IMG/VR virus record: IMGVR_UViG_3300021437_000008
Location: 1 to 38,847 of that record
DNA from: a virus
Length of the DNA stretch: 38,847 nucleotides
Reading direction: 5' to 3' (one strand)
Position 1 is the stretch's first letter; each line of letters begins with the position of its first letter. Shown piece by piece: positions 7,984-15,157 of the stretch. The position numbers and the translations under genes are program-made. The notes below the pieces were generated by a model. It worked only from the letters and a program-made list of their open reading frames with translations, was not told the origin of the DNA and did not search any database.

Positions 7984-8876
7984 TCTTTCGTCCGAGGTAC
8001 TTTGTAGCCGGGGAACGGTACGTGCTTATCGGAAGCAATCTCATGGGGAATGCTTGCCACTACGGGTATTTCAGACTGTTCGGGACGTAATCTATGCTCC
8101 CGATTCCATTCGGCAATGTATCCGAACCAACGCAACTTCTCTTCTTTCTCGTCTGTGGGCATTACGCCTTTCTCCAGTTTGTCTAAACGAGATCGAAACT
8201 CATTCACTGTATCTCCATCGTAATGGCTCGTTTTTTCCAACTTCGCAAGGACTTCATGGTGTTTTATGATTGCGGTCTCAAGATTCACGAGGCGTTGAAA
8301 CGGATTCAAGCCGGTGGTCGGACAAGCATCAAGCAATTCCTCAACCGCCTTGAGCCGTACGCTCACCTTCTCAAACCGTTCTTCCATGCCCTGAACGATT
8401 ACGGTGAGGTCGTTGACCTTTTGTTCCAACATGGATAATGGAGTTACCGTGCTATTGTACTTTTGGAGTTGAGCTACGCCGGATTCTCCCCGTTCTTCGG
8501 TTGTCGGCTCTGAAACGGGGATCACGTAATCAGGAGGTTGTGTATTCACCTGTTCCACGAAATCTTTGACCGCTTTGGCTTCTTTCGCTCCGGCCTTGCG
8601 GACAAGACGGAAACGGGATATAAGCCAAATAACACCACCTTCGATTTCCAAGTATTCTCCAGAAACATCTTCAACCTCATACTCTCTCCCCAGTATCAAT
8701 GAGTTATGATCCTTAATGGGTGTAACTATATCCCCTACACCAATAATCTGAGGTGTTTCCTCTGAGGCGGGAACGGGTGACGGGAAATTCTTTTCAAGCG
8801 CAAGACGCAGTTCTTCCCGTTGTTCCTTGTCGAGTTTCGGTATCAGTTCAATAATCTGTTCGTAAATAGGACTCAT
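7980..8876 (-). CDS. Hypothetical coiled-coil protein with KOW/SH3-like segment
   Basis: 298 residues. The first 30 are a helix (EQIIELIPKLDKEQREEL). Residues about 45-95 (VGDIVTPIKDHN...REYEVEDVSGEYLEIEG) look like a small beta-barrel of the KOW/SH3 type. Residues about 145-240 form a likely coiled coil (LEQKVNDLTVIVQGMEERFEKV). The end is Pro-rich. I do not recognise a family. Its position before terminase and its coiled coil would fit a packaging or scaffold helper, but nothing in the sequence proves it. Confidence 0.6.
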   Translation of the reverse strand: MSPIYEQIIELIPKLDKEQREELRLALEKNFPSPVPASEETPQIIGVGDIVTPIKDHNSLILGREYEVEDVSGEYLEIEGGVIWLISRFRLVRKAGAKEAKAVKDFVEQVNTQPPDYVIPVSEPTTEERGESGVAQLQKYNSTVTPLSMLEQKVNDLTVIVQGMEERFEKVSVRLKAVEELLDACPTTGLNPFQRLVNLETAIIKHHEVLAKLEKTSHYDGDTVNEFRSRLDKLEKGVMPTDEKEEKLRWFGYIAEWNREHRLRPEQSEIPVVASIPHEIASDKHVPFPGYKVPRTKE

Positions 8877-9040
8877 CCTTGCTTCTCCTCTGTTGGTTCA
8901 ACGGGGCGATAATCTTCCGGTGGGTATTTCCCGGTAATTGCTCTGGTTGTCCACACAATGCAATTCCTGACTACTATCGCAATCATGCAAATCCAGAACC
9001 ATACCCACCACGCATTTGGGTTTGTAAAAGTCTCACTCAT
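8873..9040 (-). CDS. Small single-pass membrane protein
   Basis: 55 residues: ATG at 9040 overlaps the previous stop (ATGA), and the stop overlaps the next ATG (GATGA). A Trp-rich hydrophobic segment, WWVWFWICMIAIVV (about residues 11-24), is a likely membrane helix, followed by a basic then acidic, Pro-rich tail (YPPEDYRPVEPTEEK). Both junctions obey the genome's overlap rule. Role unknown; small inner-membrane proteins of phages often act in superinfection exclusion or lysis control. Confidence 0.6.
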   Translation of the reverse strand: MSETFTNPNAWWVWFWICMIAIVVRNCIVWTTRAITGKYPPEDYRPVEPTEEKQG

Positions 9041-9240
9041 GATTTTTCCTTTCCTCCCTCCGCATTTCCGGTTGGAAGCTCACATTTCTTGCAGTATATG
9101 TCCGAATAAACTGTATTGTATGCCTCACCGCCCGTATTGGTTGTGGTGGTTACGGTTTTCCGATTGTACGGCACCGGCGTTTCGCAAGCACAAAGCCTTT
9201 GAAAATATTTTACCTGCGTTCCATCTGCGGCGGTACTCAT
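9037..9240 (-). CDS. Small zinc-site protein
   Basis: 67 residues with a CxC pair (RLCACETP) and a CxxC pair (IYCKKCELP), enough for one zinc site, and a Thr-rich middle (TVTTTTNT). The ATG has a good GGAG ribosome site and starts a run of tightly linked genes toward terminase. No family recognised. Confidence 0.55.
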   Translation of the reverse strand: MSTAADGTQVKYFQRLCACETPVPYNRKTVTTTTNTGGEAYNTVYSDIYCKKCELPTGNAEGGKEKS

Positions 9241-9259
9241 AGCTCTCCGTCCCTTTCGG

Positions 9260-9361
9260 TTAATTGGTTAAATAAGTCTCTCTGTTCAGGTCGCTCAACC
9301 TTGACCTATACCGCATAACCCAAATTAGGTACAAACAGGGTTTGCGGATTCTGCCACTCAT
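9260..9361 (-). CDS. Possible 33-residue basic peptide
   Basis: The 187-base space between 9241 and 9427 holds this open frame, M-SGRIRKPCLYLIWVMRYR and onward, ending in YLTN. It is basic with a short hydrophobic centre. There is no convincing ribosome site before the ATG, so I keep confidence low. The rest of the space holds only an 8-bp inverted repeat (CATTGAGG at 9378-9385 with CCTCAATG at 9408-9415). Confidence 0.3.
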   Translation of the reverse strand: MSGRIRKPCLYLIWVMRYRSRLSDLNRETYLTN

Positions 9362-9427
9362 GCCAAACCGTAGCTCACATTGAGGAAATCTACGGGGTGA
9401 GGGTTGCCCTCAATGCAGAGAGACGTT

Positions 9428-9625
9428 TCATTTTTCTTTCTGGCTTGCGGGGAGAAGGGAAAGAACTATTGCTTCCACGTCTGCTTTCTTTGTGTTCCCC
9501 AACTCATAAATCTTTTCGGCACAAGACCGTATGCAGTCGGCCTGAACCTGTTCAAACAGTTCAATCATCTCTGGTTTGGTATCGACATTGAAAACGTCTT
9601 GTTCCCACTCTTCTGCGCTTTTCAT
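9428..9625 (-). CDS. Hypothetical helical protein
   Basis: 65 residues, mostly helical and acidic (EEWEQDVF, MIELFEQVQADCIRSCAEKIYEL). This pattern recurs in many phage hypothetical proteins. Start overlaps the XRE gene stop in an ATGA junction, so it is coupled to that regulator. Function unknown. Confidence 0.55.
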   Translation of the reverse strand: MKSAEEWEQDVFNVDTKPEMIELFEQVQADCIRSCAEKIYELGNTKKADVEAIVLSLLPASQKEK

Positions 9626-9957
9626 TCTCTCTCCTTTGGGGCGGCTGGCGGTTTATCATACATCTGCAAAATCTTTACTTCTTCGGGGGATAAATCGAGC
9701 TTTTTCCCGCGCTCAAATTGGCTTATGCGAACAGTGTTCATTCCGTACTTTTTGCAAAACTCACGCAATGATAAATCTGCACCCATACGATTCTTGCGGA
9801 ATATTTCGCCCTGCTCGACACGCAATGGATAAAACTCGTCAACCTGTCCGGTTCCATCGCAAACATCACATGGTAATTCGATGCCCGTAGATAATCCTTT
9901 TTCCCAAAGTGGGCGAGTCAAAATGCTTCCTTTACCATCACATCTCGTACAGTTCAT
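9622..9957 (-). CDS. XRE-type regulator with DnaJ-like zinc finger
   Basis: About 111 residues from ATG 9957 (an upstream GTG four codons earlier is less likely). Residues 1-40 carry two CxxCxGxG-type motifs, CTRCDGKG and CDVCDGTG, a DnaJ-like zinc site. Residues about 60-95 (LSLREFCKKYGMNTVRISQFERGKK) form an XRE helix-turn-helix, like those of MqsA-type antitoxins. It probably binds DNA as a dimer and may control phage or host transcription. It is the only clear transcription factor in the genome and is not next to the early promoter. No toxin partner is obvious nearby. Confidence 0.7.
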   Translation of the reverse strand: MNCTRCDGKGSILTRPLWEKGLSTGIELPCDVCDGTGQVDEFYPLRVEQGEIFRKNRMGADLSLREFCKKYGMNTVRISQFERGKKLDLSPEEVKILQMYDKPPAAPKERE

Positions 9958-10002
9958 TCCCGCCCCCACCGCTTGTCAGATGGTTTCATGTGGTTCGCTT
10001 GT

Positions 10003-10203
10003 TCATTGTTTGTCAAGTCTCGATTGAACATGCAAAAGGTCTTGCCATCCAAGATTAAACTTTTCACCCGTAATCATCCTGACTTCCGATCCGTCAACTA
10101 CGGAAATCGCATTTATGCTGATAGTTACTTCGCCAAATTTATTCGGGCCGTAGGAGCGTACTTTATAAAACTGCTTTAAGGTATCGTCGGGTGATTCTGG
10201 CAT
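10003..10203 (-). CDS. Hypothetical protein
   Basis: 66 residues. Its ATG overlaps the previous stop by one base (TAATG). Beta-rich (FYKVRSYG, EVTISINAISVVDGSEVRMI) with a final helix (WQDLLHVQSRL). No domain recognised. Downstream of two tiny membrane or secreted peptides in the same coupled string. Confidence 0.5.
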   Translation of the reverse strand: MPESPDDTLKQFYKVRSYGPNKFGEVTISINAISVVDGSEVRMITGEKFNLGWQDLLHVQSRLDKQ

Positions 10204-10337
10204 TACGTGGTTCGCTTCCCCTTCTGCGGCTCGTTACGTGGTGAGTCCACGTACCCCTTCGAATAACCCCAAAGCCATACGCATACCAGGAGGATTGCAC
10301 CTCCTATGCAAGCAAGGATCGTCACGGTGTCGTTCAT
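10203..10337 (-). CDS. Small membrane protein (44 aa)
   Basis: 44 residues: MNDTV, a membrane helix (ILACIGGAILLVCVWLWGY, about 7-25), then a basic tail rich in Lys, Arg, Pro and Gln. The start overlaps the previous small gene by four bases (ATGA) and the stop overlaps the next ATG by one base (TAATG), which makes it a convincing gene despite its size. N-out/C-in topology is likely from the basic tail. Role unknown. Confidence 0.6.
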   Translation of the reverse strand: MNDTVTILACIGGAILLVCVWLWGYSKGYVDSPRNEPQKGKRTT

Positions 10338-10444
10338 GCGGCCTCAATCCATTGAATCATCGCCTCGCTTGTGTGTTCCGTGTGAGCCTTTTCCCTTTGA
10401 CCGTCCGCACAAAATAAAACTGAAAGAAGTATTATTGCAGCCAT
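10334..10444 (-). CDS. Tiny secreted peptide (36 aa)
   Basis: 36 residues starting MAAIILLSVLFCADGQ, a short signal-peptide-like or membrane N-terminus, followed by a polar helix (SEAMIQWIEAA). A strong ribosome site, GAAGGGAAG, precedes the ATG. The Cys at residue 12 is not in a proper lipobox. Its stop is coupled to the next membrane peptide gene. The pair may act together at the envelope. Confidence 0.5.
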   Translation of the reverse strand: MAAIILLSVLFCADGQREKAHTEHTSEAMIQWIEAA

Positions 10445-10512
10445 TGTCTTCCCTTCGATGTGTGGTTGAGCCTCCAAAGTGTTTTCCCGATAAAAAGCGA
10501 TAGTTTGACCAA

Positions 10513-10860
10513 TTACTGCTTGGTCGAACGTGCCATTTTCTCAAGCTGCTCGTCCGAAAGTCCGGTCACGTTGATTTCAAAAGGCTTGTCGTCCGCGTTC
10601 CCTACGGGCTGAACCGCTTTCCCAAAACGGTATTCGATCAATATCCGTGCGGCTGCGGGGTCTGGCTTCTCCGTGTAAACCCTTGTCCCGCCTTGAGAAT
10701 CCATCTTTTGGACTTCTACGCCTTGAGCAAGTTCGTACAGCTTCCCCGCAACAACTTCAAAATCCACGACACGGTCAAGGATTTCCTTAATTTGCAATCC
10801 AGCCTTGTTCGGCTTTCCTTTTCTTGAACCACCTCCGGTTTTTACGCCATTTCGCGCCAT
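10513..10860 (-). CDS. Possible small terminase subunit / DNA-binding protein
   Basis: 115 residues. The N-terminus MARNGVKTGGGSRKGKPNKA is basic and glycine-rich, like the start of some phage small terminase or packaging proteins; the middle is helical (IKEILDRVVDFEVVAGKLYEL) and residues 75-95 (DPAAARILIEYRFGKAVQ) resemble segments in such proteins. It is about 3 kb upstream of the large terminase, and no better small subunit is visible, so this is a candidate only. Its first codons are almost repeated at the 31-residue frame at 15259. Confidence 0.4.
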   Translation of the reverse strand: MARNGVKTGGGSRKGKPNKAGLQIKEILDRVVDFEVVAGKLYELAQGVEVQKMDSQGGTRVYTEKPDPAAARILIEYRFGKAVQPVGNADDKPFEINVTGLSDEQLEKMARSTKQ

Positions 10861-11078
10861 TATCGCACCTTTTCGCAGTTTGCCAAAACTGGGCTATTTA
10901 TACCCCATTGCGCTCTTTTGCGTTTCAGTGCGTCCGCAACGGATTCGCCCGTTTTCAACGTGAATGTCGATCCTGTTACCGGGTCGGTGAATAGGGGCAT
11001 ATCGGGATGGTCTCGAAAGCCTTTCTGGATTCCTTCGTAACGGATTCCCAACGTCTTGGCTGTTTCAGCGTGGTTCAT
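10860..11078 (-). CDS. Small helix-turn-helix-like hypothetical protein
   Basis: 72 residues. The start, HAETAKTLGIRYEGIQKGFRDHP, looks like a short DNA-binding helix pair followed by TGSTFTLKTGESVADALKRKRAQW. It abuts the next gene with one base shared (TAATGG). A role in packaging or gene control is possible because it is coupled to the candidate small terminase gene. Confidence 0.5.
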   Translation of the reverse strand: MNHAETAKTLGIRYEGIQKGFRDHPDMPLFTDPVTGSTFTLKTGESVADALKRKRAQWGINSPVLANCEKVR

Positions 11079-11335
11079 TCCTGTTCGTCAGATAAAATGC
11101 TTTTTGCCTCTGAAAGAATACGATTCCCTGCCAGTTGCGAATAAGCCCAATGAGCGCAAACCGATACTGATTCTGATTCCGGTGAATTGATGAAATAATA
11201 ATGCACCGAAACGGTTTCTTCTTGCGGGGTGTCCCAAAGCAGTAGAATCCCGTGTTTGCCGGACATGAGCTGTCCACAAATCTTTATCAGCTTTGGGAGG
11301 TTTTTAATCCACGAAATCAATCCGGCTCGGTTCAT
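11075..11335 (-). CDS. Hypothetical protein
   Basis: 86 residues from ATG 11335, chosen because it overlaps the upstream stop in ATGA (a GTG or ATG four codons earlier is also open). Helical start (RAGLISWIKNLPKLIKICGQL) followed by strands (GILLLWDTP, VSVHYYF) and a final helix. This layout recurs among phage proteins of unknown function. Confidence 0.5.
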   Translation of the reverse strand: MNRAGLISWIKNLPKLIKICGQLMSGKHGILLLWDTPQEETVSVHYYFINSPESESVSVCAHWAYSQLAGNRILSEAKSILSDEQE

Positions 11336-11742
11336 AACTTTTCCCACGGTGTCACCGTATCGAAATTCTTATCCCGCCTGTTCGGTGAATTAACTGATTT
11401 TGAGCCTAATTCCGCGAGTGTCAATTCTTTGGCCTTTTTCTTGTTTTTGGCCTTGCGGGTTACTTCCGAGACTTCCTTTGACTCACGGATCGCAGTCGCC
11501 TGCAGGTTCAAAAGGTTGAACTCTGACGAGGTCAATCCTTCGGCGGTCACAGACCCGCTATCGAGCCGGGAAATAAGAGCCGCCACGTCCTCCCGGTTCC
11601 GCTTTTGGGCTTTTAGCGTTTCCAACGCCCTTGACACGAGAATCTGGCGGTAGTTCGGAAACAAATTGACCCCGTCACCCAGGGAGGTAGGCAACGGGGT
11701 CGAGCGAGCGGAGGAACCAGATATTTGCACTTCTGCGGACAT
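11332..11742 (-). CDS. Hypothetical basic helical protein
   Basis: 136 residues from ATG 11742, preceded by AGGTAAG; the longer frame to 11832 overlaps the upstream gene and is less likely. Very Ser, Lys, Arg and Asn rich. A helix (NYRQILVSRALETLKAQKRNREDVAALISRL) is followed by LTSSEFNLLNLQATAIRESKEVSEVTRKAKNKKK written here only as its type: long, basic, coiled. It could be a DNA-binding or small terminase-like protein. No family recognised. Confidence 0.5.
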   Translation of the reverse strand: MSAEVQISGSSARSTPLPTSLGDGVNLFPNYRQILVSRALETLKAQKRNREDVAALISRLDSGSVTAEGLTSSEFNLLNLQATAIRESKEVSEVTRKAKNKKKAKELTLAELGSKSVNSPNRRDKNFDTVTPWEKL

Positions 11743-11798
11743 CTTACCTAATAATAAGGAATTGTAAGCACTAATACAAGAATGTTCTGGATTAAATT

Positions 11799-12125
11799 TT
11801 ACGGTCGATCCGATGAGTAATCCCACGCCCAACGGTCTCGGAGGTGTTCTTCGATGAATTTCCGGTGACGTTTTCCTGTTCCAACGTCTGAATCGTCACG
11901 GGTATTGTACCCAAGTTCACGGTTTTTACGGAGTGATGTTTCCAGTTCGATTCTCGCCTTGCATTCCAGGCGGTAACGGGACATAGCCCTACGGCCTTCC
12001 TCAACGGGCTTCCCGCAGCCACAGGCGCACATCTTTCTCCGGTCTCTCCGGTCAGGGCTCGGAATCTTCCCCAAACTGCGGGTTTTGGGTTTCTTCATCT
12101 TGAAGGTGATGCTTCCCTTTGCCAT
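11799..12125 (-). CDS. Zinc-site protein A (DDSDVG family)
   Basis: 108 residues. Basic N-terminus, then CACGCGKPVEEGRR and a later Cys give a zinc ribbon, and a C-terminal region with DDSDVGTGKRH, FIEEHLRDRW. The gene at 15354 has the same layout with CEECG, KYCKSCQ, then DDSDVGSTERH and IENYLKTDW, so these are diverged paralogues 3.5 kb apart. Clear AAGGAG ribosome site. Function unknown; the zinc ribbon and basic character suggest nucleic-acid binding. Confidence 0.6.
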   Translation of the reverse strand: MAKGSITFKMKKPKTRSLGKIPSPDRRDRRKMCACGCGKPVEEGRRAMSRYRLECKARIELETSLRKNRELGYNTRDDSDVGTGKRHRKFIEEHLRDRWAWDYSSDRP

Positions 12126-12129
12126 TGGT

Positions 12130-12582
12130 TCACTCCTTAACCACGATGGGCAAATGGCAGAAAGGGCAAAAACTCCATTCTTTCACAGATAAAGTATCGT
12201 CTTTCATCCCATCGCAACATAGCCAAAACGGGTCGTTGATTCCTTCTATACCATGCTCGTATCGCCACTCGCATTTCTGCTCCCCTATGGGAGAACACTC
12301 TGAAAGAATGACTTGCAAAAAGTTGATAACACCCCATGATGATTGTATCAATGCGGCATCTTCGGCATCTTCGTTTGTCTTGTATGCTTCGGCGAGATGA
12401 AATTCCAGTCTCTCCCTGCTTATTCCGTTTATCTCTGTGGCGGAGGCGAAAATAGATTTGAGCCCGTGAACCATACCGCGATAATATTCTTGATTTACCT
12501 TTTCCTTAGAATCGTCTTGATTCTTTTGTGCGGCGGCAATCTCTTCCTCGATTCGGCTTGCTTTTACATACTTCTCGCTCAT
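12130..12582 (-). CDS. Hypothetical protein with C-terminal zinc site
   Basis: 150 residues. The first 100 are helical and charged; the last 45 hold WLCCDGMKDD and SFCPFCHLPI, a CC...CxxC zinc ribbon near the end. Ribbons of this kind (FCPFCG) occur in many phage accessory proteins. Start overlaps the downstream gene of the string in ATGA. Function unknown. Confidence 0.55.
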   Translation of the reverse strand: MSEKYVKASRIEEEIAAAQKNQDDSKEKVNQEYYRGMVHGLKSIFASATEINGISRERLEFHLAEAYKTNEDAEDAALIQSSWGVINFLQVILSECSPIGEQKCEWRYEHGIEGINDPFWLCCDGMKDDTLSVKEWSFCPFCHLPIVVKE

Positions 12583-12830
12583 ACGGGTTCCTTCCTTTCC
12601 TGAATTGGTTTCTTGAGTGCTTCAAGATAGTCTTGGGTCTTATCGTTGCTCACATATCCGATAGCCTTGTCCAGAGCCTTGTTCCATCCCCTTGCTTCCG
12701 CATCCTCTAACTGCTTGCGGAGAGAGGCGTTCTCGTCACGGTATTCAGCGATCCGTTCGTTCAAATGGTCTGCCATACATTCAGGGCATCCATTGGTATC
12801 AACCATTCCGTGTTTCGTACAATCCTTCAT
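12579..12830 (-). CDS. Hypothetical coiled-coil protein
   Basis: 83 residues: an N-terminal CxxH/CxxC-like pair (DCTKHG, GCPECMADH) that could bind zinc, followed by a strong coiled coil (NERIAEYRDENASLRKQLEDAEARG). Common style for small phage proteins of unknown role. ATGA overlaps at both ends. Confidence 0.5.
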   Translation of the reverse strand: MKDCTKHGMVDTNGCPECMADHLNERIAEYRDENASLRKQLEDAEARGWNKALDKAIGYVSNDKTQDYLEALKKPIQERKEPV

Positions 12831-13021
12831 TTCTTCTTTGCTCCTTTCCCCGCAGAACGTAGGACGATGATAGCACGATGAAGGTTTTTAATCTTGTCTT
12901 GGGCTTTCGCCTGTAGCTTGCCATGGTCTTTTCCGTATGAAATATCACCCATGAACGATTGCCACATTTTAGCGGAATCTTGTAAAACTCTTATGGCGAC
13001 TGCATACTTATTTCTTGCCAC
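12827..13021 (-). CDS. Small basic protein
   Basis: 64 residues, strongly basic and helical, ending in a Lys-rich tail (SAGKGAKKK). Overlaps both neighbours by a few bases. Could bind nucleic acid; nothing more can be said. Confidence 0.45.
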   Translation of the reverse strand: MARNKYAVAIRVLQDSAKMWQSFMGDISYGKDHGKLQAKAQDKIKNLHRAIIVLRSAGKGAKKK

Positions 13022-13220
13022 GTCTTGCTCCTTTCTTGGGGAGAGGGCGAATCAGCCCTTGTCTTACCCACCGTTCTCTGAGTTCGGTCAAAATGGTTAG
13101 GCGATACTTCGGTGGTTGATTCTTAGACAAGTCAGTGTGAATGTCGTAAATCTTAACGGGAATCAGAACCGTTTGCCCGATTTTGTATTTTGGCGTATGT
13201 ATCTTCTTAGCCTTACTCAT
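13008..13220 (-). CDS. Small basic protein
   Basis: 70 residues from ATG 13220, chosen for its GGGAG ribosome site and ATGA overlap with the upstream stop (13217). Beta-like middle (YKIGQTVLIPVKIYDI) and a basic end (KKGARRGKK) suggest a small SH3-like, nucleic-acid-binding protein, but no family is recognised. Confidence 0.5.
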   Translation of the reverse strand: MSKAKKIHTPKYKIGQTVLIPVKIYDIHTDLSKNQPPKYRLTILTELRERWVRQGLIRPLPKKGARRGKK

Positions 13221-13636
13221 ACTCCCTCCCCGTTGATCTGTTCCAAAGTGAGATAACCCATCTTGAGACATGAAATAATAAGCTCCGAAAGTGCATCCTG
13301 TGGTGATTGCGCATTTTCTGCGGCAATCGGGAAATAAATACCATTCGATACATTGGCATACATGGCATTATAGTAATTTCCTTTGCATCCAGTATGTGAA
13401 GAACCAACCTTAGCAGAATATAGCGAGAGCCTTACGTTGTCCACCACAATATAATCGGGGAGAGCATCAAACAACTCACAGAAGGTCGGGGCGGGGAATA
13501 CGAGCGCACCACTGCCGATTATTTTAATCAATCGTGTAGAACCATCGCCCATTAACAAATATGCGTGTTCAACATCGAATACAACCCCTGCATCCTTGAG
13601 GGCTTTAGCCGATTCATAGCTTACGCAGTCTTTCAT
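13217..13636 (-). CDS. Hypothetical phage protein (PAPT motif)
   Basis: 139 residues. The pattern VSYESAKALKDAGVVFD, then FPAPTFCELFDALP, then a strand region and a C-terminal helix ending DALSELIISCLKMG is widely seen in phage proteins of unknown function (PAPT followed by a helix). ATGA coupling with the gene at 13633. Confidence 0.55.
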   Translation of the reverse strand: MKDCVSYESAKALKDAGVVFDVEHAYLLMGDGSTRLIKIIGSGALVFPAPTFCELFDALPDYIVVDNVRLSLYSAKVGSSHTGCKGNYYNAMYANVSNGIYFPIAAENAQSPQDALSELIISCLKMGYLTLEQINGEGV

Positions 13637-13899
13637 GCCTTTTTCTCCTTCAACTGTTCAAGATTTTCAAGCAATTTTTCCAAAACGTAAACGGGTGCGC
13701 TATCATACGTCCCCGGTTTGTTCATAATGCTACGGGTTTCCGCAATGGCATCATCCATGCCGATCCGTATCCCCGCATCTCTGGACTCCCTTTGGATGGC
13801 CTTGACGATATTAAATCGTTCTATCTCGCATTTCAGCCTATCGTCCCATTGGTCGGCTTCCGCTAAAGCTTTCATCCACTGTTCCGGTGTCTTTGTCAT
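13633..13899 (-). CDS. Hypothetical helical protein
   Basis: 88 residues, helical throughout (EQWMKALAEADQWDDRLK, YVLEKLLENLEQLKEKKA). No domain. Coupled by ATGA overlaps to both neighbours. Confidence 0.5.
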   Translation of the reverse strand: MTKTPEQWMKALAEADQWDDRLKCEIERFNIVKAIQRESRDAGIRIGMDDAIAETRSIMNKPGTYDSAPVYVLEKLLENLEQLKEKKA

Positions 13900-14690
13900 T
13901 TCCCACCCCCATTCTCTGAATCAAGACGAGCGATGATGGCATCGGCAAATTCAATCACAGGCGCACCATCCCCCAAATCCAGACCAATGTCCGATACAGC
14001 CCAACCACCCGCAATCTCCGCAATCAAATGCTCCCTGTAACTGATTTCTGACAACTTCTTGGAGCCGATGGAGGGCTTGGCAACAGGCGCATAAATAATC
14101 GCAAGGCAACTGTCACAATAAACCTCATCCCCTTTCGCCATGTTCGGACAATCCATAGATAAACATTGTGTTTCCTTCTCCCCCTGAGACACCGGAACGG
14201 AACGGGTATTCCACTTCACTCTCAACCGTCTATGCGCGGCGGCTTTGTCATCGTGAAACGTATCAACAACGCTCAATCCCGAACCGCAGTTTTCGCAGTC
14301 GATACGATAACCATGGTTTATCGGCATTGTCCCACAGAACGGACACGGCAACAAATCTGTTTCCACCGTAGGCGTGTTGCCCTCCGGCTCACACTTGGAG
14401 TGATGGGAAATCCATTCTTCCAACTGCGATTTTACAACACTCACCCGCACGTTACAACGATTGCAAACGAAAAGGATTGTACCCACTTCAACATCTTCGT
14501 GAATCTCAACCCACTCCGGCATCTCCGGCTCAAGGAGGTCGATAGGCGTACCGTAATTGCAAATACCACGTTCGGTGTCAACCCCAACATTCTCAATGTG
14601 TCGTACAATGGTTTCTACTGGACTAACACCATAACGCTTGTCGATGAACTTCGCCCCCACGGGCGTATCTTTGCTCAGAACTGTTTTCAT
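13896..14690 (-). CDS. Multi-zinc protein with Lar-like restriction-alleviation ribbon
   Basis: 264 residues from ATG 14690, chosen for the GGGAGTGACC leader (the longer frame to 14762 overlaps the next gene). Three cysteine sites: FVCNRCNVRV (a CxxC with partner His/Cys later), LLPCPFCGTMPIN...CENCGSG followed by AAHRRLRVKWNTR, and CLSMDCPN...YCDSC. The second matches the Lar family, which modulates host type I restriction (CPFCG, CxxC, and a closing helix with WN-R). Lar proteins are usually 60-100 residues, so here the ribbon is embedded in a larger protein. An anti-restriction role is an inference. Confidence 0.55.
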   Translation of the reverse strand: MKTVLSKDTPVGAKFIDKRYGVSPVETIVRHIENVGVDTERGICNYGTPIDLLEPEMPEWVEIHEDVEVGTILFVCNRCNVRVSVVKSQLEEWISHHSKCEPEGNTPTVETDLLPCPFCGTMPINHGYRIDCENCGSGLSVVDTFHDDKAAAHRRLRVKWNTRSVPVSQGEKETQCLSMDCPNMAKGDEVYCDSCLAIIYAPVAKPSIGSKKLSEISYREHLIAEIAGGWAVSDIGLDLGDGAPVIEFADAIIARLDSENGGGK

Positions 14691-14700
14691 GGTCACTCCC

Positions 14701-14916
14701 TTAAAAGTGTACGGTAATCTGTTCATTGATTTCCTTTTCGGCGGCGGCGATTTTCTCCGCAAGAATCTTTAAGCCTTTTGCCGGATCAACACCATTGCCG
14801 ACAACAACTTTTGCGGCAGAAAACAATCCAAGCAAACATCCGACATTGATGTAGTGGGTTGAATTCCCATTCTCGGTGAATGTTGCAACGGGATATGTGT
14901 AGTGTTTCTTGCTCAT
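14701..14916 (-). CDS. Small hypothetical protein
   Basis: 71 residues from ATG 14916, spaced correctly from GGAG; the in-frame GTG two codons upstream lies inside that site. Start KKHYTYPVATFTENG, a small residue-rich centre (GCLLGLFSAAKVVVGNG), then a helix. Unknown function. Confidence 0.5.
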   Translation of the reverse strand: MSKKHYTYPVATFTENGNSTHYINVGCLLGLFSAAKVVVGNGVDPAKGLKILAEKIAAAEKEINEQITVHF

Positions 14917-14937
14917 GGTCACTCCTTACCTTAGTGG

Positions 14938-15132
14938 TTACGAAATTGCTTGGATATATTCAACGCCGATCTGTTCGGTCTTTGAACGACCGTCAATATT
15001 CAGAACGACGTAATACTTTCCGACATTCTCTGTTGAACGGCTGATAATTTTTCCATCGCGCCCGTCGAAAATACCGCCCGAAATCTTCACGTTCTGGAAA
15101 GCCTCGAACGATTTGTGTATTCCGTATTCCAT
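14938..15132 (-). CDS. Small protein downstream of the structured RNA leader
   Basis: 64 residues, beta-rich: VKISGGIFDGRDGKIISRS and YYVVLNIDG look like a small SH3/OB-like barrel. The ATG has an AAAGG site nine bases upstream, and 25 bases further up ends the folded region at 15158-15250. If that RNA is a regulatory leader, this and the following genes are its targets. No family recognised. Confidence 0.55.
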   Translation of the reverse strand: MEYGIHKSFEAFQNVKISGGIFDGRDGKIISRSTENVGKYYVVLNIDGRSKTEQIGVEYIQAIS

Positions 15133-15157
15133 GCAACAACCTTTCGTTTAAAAATAG

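Noticed and set aside
9958-10002. 11-codon frame before the XRE gene
   Set aside because: Too short to judge; may be a leader peptide but has no supporting signal.
10344-10544. 66-codon frame
   Set aside because: Out of frame with two well-coupled small genes and overlaps the gene at 10513; poor protein-like composition.
11743-11798. Promoter-like TTGTAT-17-TATTAT
   Set aside because: Weak -35 and the -10 is only eight bases from the ATG, leaving no leader.
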